Assembly: GCF_000002875.2 (NCBI RefSeq)
Contig: NC_009419.2
Coordinates: 1,522,642 to 1,545,141, forward strand
Origin: Leishmania infantum JPCM5
Taxonomy: Eukaryota > Euglenozoa > Kinetoplastea > Trypanosomatida > Trypanosomatidae
DNA length: 22,500 nt
Direction: 5' to 3'
Positions within the stretch are counted from its first letter, which is position 1, and each line of letters starts with the position of its first letter. The translations under genes were made by a program, and so were the position numbers. Below, one piece after another: positions 8,922 to 16,602 of this stretch. The notes under the pieces were generated by a model that saw nothing but the letters and a program-made list of their open reading frames with translations, was not told the origin of the DNA and searched no databases.

Positions 8922-8982
8922 TGCTCAAAGCAAAAAAAAAAGCAGTCGCCGATGAAACGGTGCCGTTTCGAATCATGCAAAG

Positions 8983-11397
8983 ATGATGGATTTTAGAGAT
9001 GTTGCTGCTGAAGAGCAAATCAGGGGTTTTGTGGAGTACTTTGACAGGGTAAATTACCCGCTACAACCGTTCAGTACCGAAACAAAGGCCTTCTTTGGAA
9101 GATTCTTTGGAGGCAATGGCTTCGTAACGTTCTGCGATCTGCTTTTTGGTTCCTATTGCGAGAAGTACCTCGCAGAAGATGAGGAGATGTGCTGGATGGA
9201 TTACGCGAATCTTGAGCCGACCAAGAGCTTAGCGGTGACGCTTCTGAGCCTGATTCATCCGAGCTCTACTTTCATATCCACGTTGGAGGCGCTTTCGACC
9301 CCATCGGCTACATTCGGTGCCCGTCTGAAGAAGGGGTGGAAAAACTCAACCGCTGCGCGGTCTTCCTCATTTTACTTGCTTGACTTGCCCCTCGTAGCCT
9401 TGCACCCACAGTTTTTCAAACTAATGGGCGAGCCCGCGGATTCGAATCTGTACGCACTGCCTCGCTCTCGCTGCCATCCCATCTTGCTTGTACCATTTTG
9501 GGACCCGCCGGTAGTCACGCGAAAAGAGTCCAGCCAGCAGCAAGTAATGACGTCACTGCCATGCCTGCCGATGGGCTATTTTCTGTTCCGTCTTCTACTG
9601 TTCGGCATGAAAAGGGTTCAGCGAAACAGCGCTGACTTTCTTGCGTGGCGAAAAAAAAAAAATATCGTTGCCTGGATGTGGAGAGCAAAAGATGGATTGT
9701 ATTCTGCATTCTACAAGACGATCCCTGTCGACATGCCCTTCTACGCGCAGCTACTGCAATCATATATTCAGATATACGTTTCGGCAACTCTTTCCCGTCA
9801 CCTTAGCAGCAAAAGAAGCATTGCAGACATAAATTGGACCACCAATGACGCTACTGCTTCAGTTTTGATTTTGGCGCCGGAGCTGCTGGCACATAGGGAG
9901 CTGCTGCAACCAGTTGGCGAAAACGATAGGGTTTCATGCAAAAATCCAGAGACTCTCGCGCAGATTCTTTTCGTGGTGCCGCTCTACACTCGCATGGTCT
10001 ACGCAATGTCAGAAGAGAGCACTAGCTCTCCATTCATGGACTGCTCAGCAATCACTCCATCGGATTACTCAGTAAGCTCTTTATCCAAAGCACAGGCTGA
10101 TATTGAGAACATTCGCAAAACGCTTTACAGGAATTGTCTGACGGTTCTACGCGAGTGCCTTTTGTCTTTGGAACTAGAGCCATACTGTAAAAATTCTCAC
10201 TTCACGTATTGCCTTGAGCTGTGGGCGGTGCTTATGAACCCTTTTGAGAAGCAGCAGCAGATGGCCCCGCCGCAATACGTAGCGCAACACTTCGAGTCCT
10301 TTGGCTTTCTCGCAGTTGATGTGTTGAACATGATCGTGAAAAGCTCTTTTGTTTACTCAATGACGGAAGCTGGGGCAAAGGTCCTGAAAAAGTGTTTTCT
10401 ACTGTTGAGTCAGGACCCCGTGGTAACCCTTCTTGCAGAAATCAACGCATCGCAGCCGCCATCGCATACAGTTGCTGAGATGCTAGCCCGTCATTTTGTT
10501 TTGGATTGGATAGGCAGTGATGGTGGTATTCAGCTGCCGAATCTACACGGCAACACGACTTGCAGCCTTGCTGCTCGAGCATATGTTTCCCTGGAACGAT
10601 TAATCAACGACGACACGACGGAGGTGATGCGAAGCGAGTTGAAAGAGACACTTAGTTTGATGGAGTGCGTCTTTCCGCGAATCACACAGTTTTTGGATAC
10701 GTGGCGAGCCTCAGAGAAGGCCACACCTAAGAATTTCAAATCTGCTTCGGTGCCCACTATGACAGTTGTTCGACCGCTCACAGAGAGTGAGAAGCTACAT
10801 TTTTTTAGAGGTGGCAAAGGAAATCAGAAAGTTTTTGCAAAAGGCTTGCGTCTACCGATTCGAAACGGACGCGTGCCTGGAAATCGTGACGCAGCGTTGA
10901 AAACGAGCCTGCGCAACGAAATACCGGCGCTGCTAGGTTTCTCCAGGTTCTTGGATGCTCTCATCGCAAAGAGTTTGGAAGAATACTACTCGAGCGTAAT
11001 CCCTAAGTGCGATCATGGGCACAACTTGTGGCTTACTTACTCCAAGAATTACGCTTGCACGCACCACGCGTGCGAGCCAGCAATTTGGGAGTGCAGTATT
11101 TGTGAAAAAGTCTATGGCAGCTGTTGCAGAGGGCTTCCTTGTCGGGCGAACGGAGAGCGGCTTGTCACGTGCAGTGGAGCAAGCAGTGCAGCGCAGCAGT
11201 GCATCGTGTGTGGCCAAGTGGTTTCGGAAGACAGCAACATGTTTTGCCTGCAGCACGGAACCGGGGGCTATTTTTGTCCAGATTGCGCCTCTCGTCCTTT
11301 CAGTCCTCTGTCGATGCGCTGGATTGCGTCGTACCGAACTTGGGCTGTGGTGGTCGGACTCTTTTTTCTGTCCCTTTTCATAAGCTTCCTAGCTTGA
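8983..11397 (+). CDS. SMPD4-like membrane protein with a Cys-rich zinc-finger-like segment
   Basis: The protein has 804 residues, close to the roughly 800-870 of SMPD4 (neutral sphingomyelinase 3). My assignment rests on remembered family patterns: the segment around LLQSYIQIYV, the LELWAVLMNPFE block (compare the family's LW..Y..PW block) followed by YVAQHFESFGFLAVDVLN, and the late RPLTESEK, RLPIRNG and GFSRFLD elements, plus a single C-terminal transmembrane helix (about 786-804, WAVVVGLFFLSLFISFLA). SMPD4 proteins sit in the ER and nuclear envelope. Between residues 676 and 768 there are 14 cysteines and several histidines, arranged as CDHGH, ACTHHAC, WECSIC, GSCC, QQCIVC and YFCPDC, which resembles treble-clef or DC1-like zinc binding. 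A run of 12 A (9651-9662) encodes RKKKN. It is the first gene of the rightward block. The gene is certain; the family assignment is moderate. Confidence 0.55.
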   Translation: MMDFRDVAAEEQIRGFVEYFDRVNYPLQPFSTETKAFFGRFFGGNGFVTFCDLLFGSYCEKYLAEDEEMCWMDYANLEPTKSLAVTLLSLIHPSSTFISTLEALSTPSATFGARLKKGWKNSTAARSSSFYLLDLPLVALHPQFFKLMGEPADSNLYALPRSRCHPILLVPFWDPPVVTRKESSQQQVMTSLPCLPMGYFLFRLLLFGMKRVQRNSADFLAWRKKKNIVAWMWRAKDGLYSAFYKTIPVDMPFYAQLLQSYIQIYVSATLSRHLSSKRSIADINWTTNDATASVLILAPELLAHRELLQPVGENDRVSCKNPETLAQILFVVPLYTRMVYAMSEESTSSPFMDCSAITPSDYSVSSLSKAQADIENIRKTLYRNCLTVLRECLLSLELEPYCKNSHFTYCLELWAVLMNPFEKQQQMAPPQYVAQHFESFGFLAVDVLNMIVKSSFVYSMTEAGAKVLKKCFLLLSQDPVVTLLAEINASQPPSHTVAEMLARHFVLDWIGSDGGIQLPNLHGNTTCSLAARAYVSLERLINDDTTEVMRSELKETLSLMECVFPRITQFLDTWRASEKATPKNFKSASVPTMTVVRPLTESEKLHFFRGGKGNQKVFAKGLRLPIRNGRVPGNRDAALKTSLRNEIPALLGFSRFLDALIAKSLEEYYSSVIPKCDHGHNLWLTYSKNYACTHHACEPAIWECSICEKVYGSCCRGLPCRANGERLVTCSGASSAAQQCIVCGQVVSEDSNMFCLQHGTGGYFCPDCASRPFSPLSMRWIASYRTWAVVVGLFFLSLFISFLA
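9651..9662 (+). repeat. A12 homopolymer inside the SMPD4-like coding sequence
   Basis: Twelve consecutive A encode the end of Arg, three Lys and the start of Asn. The reading frame continues for about 580 codons beyond it, so the stated length is in frame. The site is prone to sequencing, replication or transcriptional slippage. Confidence 0.9.
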
Positions 11398-12331
11398 AGT
11401 TTTGCTGTCACCCCGACGTTTGTGTAAGGCGCTAAGAAGATCATACGAAGGCTTGTATTCTGCTTTTGAGAAAGGTGGCCGACTTTTTTGTGGTGCCAGC
11501 GGATGTGTCTAGTTTTGTGTCTTCCAAATGTGAGTTACCGTAATTTACCCAAATACACCAGTCAGCAGTTATTGTTGTGAGTGGCACTTGGAGCCACCAT
11601 TTTTTCTTTTTCAGATAAAGAAAAAAGTGAAACTCTGGAAAACAAAACAGAAAATGATATGCGAAGTCCGCAGACAAAGGCCAGCACCTTTACCTGCTAC
11701 ACCGGGGAAAGCTGGACAGTTTGATGTCAGTGCGCGAAGGAAAAAAAAAAACACATGCTGATGGGCGGCTCTACAGCTTTAGAGGTTCGGAGCATATTGC
11801 GGGTCAGAAAATTCTTATCGAAATGATATTGTGCACTTCTCGTGAGTGTCTTCACCTTTTTGTAAACCCTTGTTGCAATTCAATGATTACTTGTTGAGCG
11901 CTGCTTATCGTAAGCTATGCCTGCCTCACAGGACAATGAGCACATCAATTTCCAATGATGACCTTTTCTTTGACTTTCTGAATGCTAATCTTCACCTCTC
12001 TGCGCCTCTTTATCTTTTTCATCATCGCATATTTTATGCATGCTTCACGACAAACAGCGTCGATAAACCTTTGTTTTGCAGTGGAGTTTCTTCCGGGCGA
12101 ACAAAGAAATCAGGGTTAGCTGTTGTGAAAATTTCCATCTGTCACGTCGCTTTTTCCCAAAGGATAAGCTGCGGCAGCCGTTCTTTTTTCCCTTTACCTA
12201 GTCACCCTACCTTGTGCTTCTTGCTCTCCTCACCGTTGCCTTGCGGAGTCCCCACAAAGGAAAACAATATCTTTGCTGCTCCGGTATCGCTTTGTGTCGG
12301 GTTTCCAAGCGCCTCAGTGCCCTTGCCCGTC
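11398..12331. other. Intergenic region before the PG-rich repeat gene
   Basis: About 0.93 kb. The frame of the next gene stays open for 162 codons upstream (to 11846), but that part is rich in F, S and L from pyrimidine-rich DNA, lacks PG repeats and contains a clear splice-acceptor tract, so I treat it as leader and intergenic. An A11 run lies at 11742-11752. No other gene is visible. Confidence 0.6.
12181..12201 (+). promoter_or_regulatory. Candidate trans-splicing acceptor for the PG-rich repeat gene
   Basis: TTCTTTTTTCCCTTTACCTAG is a near-ideal polypyrimidine tract and AG (12200-12201). It gives a leader of 130 nt before the ATG at 12332. Confidence 0.6.
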
Positions 12332-13762
12332 ATGGAGGAACTCCCCTTGCTCCGAGCCAAGGAGAATCAAGTGAGGGAGACAACAGGGCCGTCTGTAGGA
12401 CCGGGGTCTTACGATCTAGATAAGCGGGCCGTTGCCAACTTTAGTCGTGCACCTTTCAACAGCACCAGTCTTCGACAGAATCTCTTGTCTGCCGACCGCG
12501 AGTTTCCTGGGCCTGGTGCATACAACATTCTCGCGGCACCGAACAGCCGGACTTTCGGGTTGGGGTCACAGCCCTTTGTGTCGGAATCTTCTCGCTTTGT
12601 CGCAGCAAACTGCAACGACACCCCTGGCCCTGGCTCCTACGATGTCACGAATTATGGGATCACCCGCAAGAATCCAAGATCATACACGTTTTCTGGACCA
12701 TATGAGAGCGCACTCGACAGCGGGCTTGCTGGGAGCATCGGCCCCGGCAGCTACAACCCCAACTACGCCGCTGCAGACCGCAGGTTTCCGAAAGCGGCCG
12801 AATTTGCCAAGTACAGTGGCCGGAAGCCAATGAGACCACCAGCGGGCCCAGGCCCGGGAAGCTACGATCCACTGTTAGAGCCACGATCGCTTGCCGCAAT
12901 GAAGCCCTCTTCAGTGTTTGTAACGAAAACCAAGAGATCTCTGTGTGGTATCAACGGCCTCGGCGATTCTCCTGGGCCCGGCGCTTACGAGATAGGGATG
13001 GACTCAGAGCGAGGCGGAACGATTCCGCGCGAGTATTTCTCAGCCTTTGGCTCATCCTCTTCTCGGTTCTTCCACGGAAAGGAGGGCGATGCGCCCGGAC
13101 CCGGTGCGTACACAGGGGAGATTGCTCCGCGTCGTTTTGGCCGGAGCGCCGGAAGCAGCTCTGCCGCTTTCGTTTCAGCATACCAACGTTTTCCAGGTTT
13201 GATGGCGGCGCCGACGCCGGGTCCGGGAACCTACGACGCACGACGCCCACGCCGGCACCAGTATTTTGGCGAGCCCATGCCGTTTGGATCAACAGTACCC
13301 CGATTCAGCCCGGTGTGGTCGCAGCACCCTCAATCGGAGCCGCTCACCTTTTCGGGAGACCCCTACAGCGGCCGGGCCCCGAGCAAGCGAAAGTTGCGTT
13401 CTTTCATGCCAGGAAAGATCCAGCCATCGAGCGCGCCACCTCCACTGCAGGACCGGTCGTATGATGTGCGATACGACTGGCCGAAGCCGGCGTCTACGGT
13501 GAACACCACATTTGGCGCCTCGGAACGTCCGCCTCTTCACTGCACCAATGCAGTTCCTGGCCCAGGCAGCTACTGTGAGTTGGGTGACACAGCTCCTGCT
13601 AGCCGCCGCTACGGCAACTCCAACTGGGGCCGCGATGTGCGGTTCACCGAGGTGGCGCCGCTTTCAGGAGCGCCGGATCCTGGCAAGTACTATCGCGCCA
13701 GCACCTTTCTCAAGAAGACCTTCAATTCCACAATTGGCTCCGACACTGTGTGGATTGAGTAG
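12332..13762 (+). CDS. Sperm-tail PG-rich repeat (STPGR/SHIPPO) protein
   Basis: From the chosen ATG the protein has 476 residues. Nine clear PG-rich motifs of the form (P)GPG-S/A/T-Y occur at about residues 23, 59, 98, 137, 173, 214, 255, 296 and 409, spaced mostly 36-41 residues apart. Two degenerate ones (RSYDV near 376 and PDPGKYY near 448) fill part of the larger gap and the C-terminus. Proteins of this family (ODF3/CIMAP type) associate with axonemal or cortical microtubules, so a flagellar or subpellicular role is a reasonable inference for a trypanosomatid. The protein is rich in P, G, S, R and Y, with no membrane segment. The start at 12332 is the first ATG after the predicted splice acceptor and lies just before the first repeat. 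No frameshift is seen. Confidence 0.88.
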   Translation: MEELPLLRAKENQVRETTGPSVGPGSYDLDKRAVANFSRAPFNSTSLRQNLLSADREFPGPGAYNILAAPNSRTFGLGSQPFVSESSRFVAANCNDTPGPGSYDVTNYGITRKNPRSYTFSGPYESALDSGLAGSIGPGSYNPNYAAADRRFPKAAEFAKYSGRKPMRPPAGPGPGSYDPLLEPRSLAAMKPSSVFVTKTKRSLCGINGLGDSPGPGAYEIGMDSERGGTIPREYFSAFGSSSSRFFHGKEGDAPGPGAYTGEIAPRRFGRSAGSSSAAFVSAYQRFPGLMAAPTPGPGTYDARRPRRHQYFGEPMPFGSTVPRFSPVWSQHPQSEPLTFSGDPYSGRAPSKRKLRSFMPGKIQPSSAPPPLQDRSYDVRYDWPKPASTVNTTFGASERPPLHCTNAVPGPGSYCELGDTAPASRRYGNSNWGRDVRFTEVAPLSGAPDPGKYYRASTFLKKTFNSTIGSDTVWIE

Positions 13763-14782
13763 CGGCTGCTGCGTCGTGCTGTGTCTTTGCTTGCGCGGGA
13801 ACTGGATGTAAAATAACGACTGCCGAGGTGCAGAACAGGAGCGCGAGAATGCTTTGCTGTGCGACACGGTGAAAAGCGTCACAGTGTGATGAGAAGATGG
13901 AGGCCTGTCGCGAATTGGGGAAAAAAGGGTGACACTGTTGCCGCTCTCTGCGATAGACAGATGATCGCGCATGTACATTATGTTCTCTCCGTGTCACCTG
14001 TTTTTCTTTTTTTGTTCTGTCCCTGTTCTCTGCACAGGCAAGCATACCTGCCACCTTCGAAGAACAAAACAAACAGAAATAGTTTTGCCTATCGCGTTCG
14101 CACGCAAGTGGTTCTTCACTTTGTCACATGTGCACACCTTACCGGACGCCTCCGCCTCCTGTATTGCATGCAGTTGCTGTTTTCACGCCTTTGGCGCGTT
14201 GCTTGGCGACGACGCCCTCTACTCAGCCTGACGCTGTGCACGACTCATTTGTTTCTGACGGTTTGGCTGCCAACGCGGTCTCCCTCATGGTGCGTATGCT
14301 TTGAGACTTCTTCTGTGCTCATATTCAGCGGTGTAGGGGTTCTCGAGGGCGCATCATACTCTCTGCGTGACAAACGAAAACGCCTCCTGATCTCCTCTCC
14401 CTCTTGTCTCCCTATCTTCGCCCCTCTTTCTGGTGTTGCTTTTTTTCTTTCGCTTTGGAGGGCTAAGGAAAGCTCTTAGATTTCCATGCTTCTGCGGCTC
14501 TTTCCCTGGCCGGCTTTTTTTTTCATCATGAGACGCTGCGATAGAGCGTAGCGAACTTGCTGTCTTTCCTATTCACAGCGGCGCCTTGCTCAACGTGATC
14601 TACAGTGGTGCTTGTACGCAGCTTGAGTGTGAGTCTCTTTTCCCCCTTTTTCTTTTTTTGCATTTGCTTTTCATATCTGCTTCTCGCGTGAGTTACTCTG
14701 TTGCATTAGGGAAGAGCGGAAGGGCATAGCTTCTTTCTCTTTGCGCCCTGCTGGCGTTTTTTCTCGTTTTAGAGGCCTTTCA
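13763..14782. other. Intergenic region between the PG-rich repeat gene and UNC-50
   Basis: About 1.0 kb, becoming strongly pyrimidine-rich towards UNC-50, with many T and C/T runs (for example 14436-14452 and 14513-14523). A plus-strand frame of about 206 codons (13859-14479) reads as low-complexity translation of C/T-rich DNA without motifs, so I do not call it. Confidence 0.6.
14730..14772 (+). promoter_or_regulatory. Candidate trans-splicing acceptor for UNC-50
   Basis: The C/T-rich tract ending CTCGTTTTAG has its AG at 14771-14772, only 10 nt before the ATG at 14783 and 37 nt before the next in-frame ATG at 14810. An alternative AG at 14708-14709 (GCATTAG), after an earlier T-rich tract, would give a longer leader. 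Which is used decides the protein start. Confidence 0.45.
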
Positions 14783-15553
14783 ATGCTTTCGCAGTGCACG
14801 TTTGTGATGTCGCGATGGACATCGCGCCTGCCCCCGTTTGCGCGACGCGCCATGCAGGCGGATCAGATGGAGATAGACTCGGCTCTGTCTCAGATGTACT
14901 CCTTGTGCCTCAACCCCTCACTGGTGAGTAAAATGAGCCGGGCCCGAAAGATGACGAAGGGGCACTACTACCGTGATGACCCTGCTTTTCTCATGCTGCA
15001 GCTCTTGTTTGTCGTCTTCGTGTCGGTCGCGCAGTGGCTGCTGCTTGGTATGAGAAGGTCGCTTTTGGGCACCGTGTTTGCCGCCATCACATGGTATGTG
15101 CTGAGCGGATTAGGCATGGCTTGTGTATGGCGTGCGGTCGCGGTGATCTACCTCTCTCCATCTTCGAAATCCACGCAGAGCGGCGTTTTGGCTGAGGCTG
15201 CTTCAGCTCTCGGCGTCGATTCTGCCGTGGACTACCTGCACCCCGACCTGGACTGGCGCTACGCTTTTGACGTGCACTGCAACGGCTACTTCACATTCTT
15301 CATGTGGACAGAGGTGATCGCGTACTTTCTGGCACCGGTCATGAGCGCGCCATGGGTGAGCAACGCGCTTGTTGCAATTGGAGCCACCACGTATCTGTAC
15401 AGTGTCTTCCTGGGCTACCTGGAGATCCCGTCATTGTCATGCCAGCAACGTCTACTCTATCCTGTGCTGATTATAGGCGTGCTATTCCTCCTCCTTAGCC
15501 TCTGCGATGTTAATGTCGGGTTGACACTGTGGCTGCTGCAATGCGCAGAATAA
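14783..15553 (+). CDS. UNC50: UNC-50 family Golgi membrane protein
   Basis: The protein has 256 residues from the ATG at 14783, similar to the roughly 260 of animal UNC-50. Family signatures are clear: RDDPAFL (64-70) just before the first membrane helix, DWRYAFDVHCNGYF (157-170, compare the family's WGYAFDVHLNAF), and YSVFLGY (206-212). Five hydrophobic segments are visible at about 67-89, 94-124, 168-187, 190-212 and 225-241. UNC-50 (yeast Gmh1) is a Golgi inner-membrane-type polytopic protein linked to Arf-GEF recruitment and receptor trafficking. A 20-residue Ala/Ser-rich insert (about 126-150) before DWRYAFDVH is longer than I recall for animal members. The start could also be the ATG at 14810 (MSRWTS); the upstream part of the open frame has only TTG. 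Confidence 0.92.
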   Translation: MLSQCTFVMSRWTSRLPPFARRAMQADQMEIDSALSQMYSLCLNPSLVSKMSRARKMTKGHYYRDDPAFLMLQLLFVVFVSVAQWLLLGMRRSLLGTVFAAITWYVLSGLGMACVWRAVAVIYLSPSSKSTQSGVLAEAASALGVDSAVDYLHPDLDWRYAFDVHCNGYFTFFMWTEVIAYFLAPVMSAPWVSNALVAIGATTYLYSVFLGYLEIPSLSCQQRLLYPVLIIGVLFLLLSLCDVNVGLTLWLLQCAE

Positions 15554-16602
15554 TAGTAACAACAAAGAAAACAACGTACACATACACACAAACATGCGCG
15601 AAACACGAGAAGGGAGGCAGCGACGATTTTTCTTTGCCCCCTTTTCCTTTTCTGCGACATGACCCCCTTCTCCCCAAAGACTTGGTCTCTTAGATATCAA
15701 AGTACCGCACAAGAGTCGCTGAAGTATGCGGCTAAATGCGCGTCCCGCAGTTTCGAAAAAAGGACTAGGAAGTGCGGGGTGGGGGAATGATGACCTCTTT
15801 TCTGCTCTTAGCGAGGTCGATGCGTATGTTCGTGTACGTTAAAGGCAAACGGAGAAGTATCGTGCTTCCTTTCTGCGTCCTCCTGACGATTCAGTGCATG
15901 CTGACCTGTCCCCCCTTCCCCCTTTCTCGGGCAGCCGTTCCTGGGGCGGTTCTGGCAATTTCGCACAAGGTGTGATGCTGCAGGCCGCTCATATTCGTTA
16001 AATACTCTCCGATTTTCTTCCCCTCTGTTTCTCTCTCTGCTTGACTTCATCGCCGCCTCCGCAGCCTTCATCATCTATGTGCGGTTGATGCACTCGACTC
16101 CTTTGATGCCACATACATGGATTTATTGGTACGCGTGTACTGCAGCAGTAGCTCCCCACCGTTCACTTTCTTTTTCTGTGCACCACGCCTCTTCCCTGCT
16201 TTGCTCCTCTCCCTCTCCGCTCCTGCTTCTCACTTTGCGGGCCCTCTACGAGGTGATGGGCACGAAACGTGGAGGACAGTGCACATACAAGGAAAGAAAA
16301 GGGGGAGACCGTCAGGTAGCCGTTGACATATAGTGCGTAGCAGGACGCAAACACGCGAGCACTCACCTTCACGCACAGCGACCAGGCACTTAAGCATTCC
16401 ACTCCACCACCTCTCTCCGCGGCTACTTCAGAGGGGGCCGGAAGAGAGGGAGGGGGGGGGCAGCGTAGCGCTTGCCAATTGAGGGCAGAAAAAGTCCGGT
16501 GCCTTGATCGAACGCTATCAGTGTTTACTGCTTCATCAGCCTCATCACATCCTCTATCTCCAACGTGGTGGTTCTCCCTTGAGTTCTTTTAAGCTAGCCC
16601 TA
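15554..16602. other. Intergenic region before the probable mitochondrial protein gene
   Basis: About 1.05 kb without a recognisable gene. It alternates purine- and pyrimidine-rich stretches, including a G9 run at 16452-16460. Frames of 60-90 codons on both strands show only low-complexity translation. Confidence 0.6.
16397..16431 (+). promoter_or_regulatory. Candidate trans-splicing acceptor for the probable mitochondrial protein
   Basis: The pyrimidine-rich tract from about 16397 ends in CTACTTCAG with the AG at 16430-16431, giving a leader of about 171 nt before the ATG at 16603. A closer AG (16592-16593) follows a shorter tract. Confidence 0.4.

Larger units (their letters stand above)
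7391..8982. promoter_or_regulatory. Divergent strand-switch region (putative bidirectional Pol II start region)
   Basis: All genes to the left are on the minus strand and all to the right are on the plus strand, so the two blocks diverge from here. About 1.6 kb contains no recognisable protein gene or tRNA. In trypanosomatids, divergent switch regions are broad transcription initiation zones marked by histone variants rather than by TATA-like promoters. Visible structure includes a perfect 19-nt palindrome (7449-7467), G/C homopolymers around 7922-7974 (GGGGG and CCCCCCC), a T9 run at 8240-8248 and a pyrimidine-rich tract before the first rightward gene. Short frames here lack motifs. Initiation at this site is inferred from gene orientation. 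Confidence 0.75.

Noticed and set aside
11846..12331. Extended N-terminus for the PG-rich repeat protein
   Set aside because: The extension lacks the repeats and includes a strong polypyrimidine-AG signal, so the ATG at 12332 was preferred.
13859..14479. Plus-strand frame of about 206 codons between the PG-rich repeat gene and UNC-50
   Set aside because: Composition is that of translated C/T-rich DNA (clusters of L, S, R, C and F), there is no motif, and it overlaps sequence expected to be 3' untranslated and processing signal.
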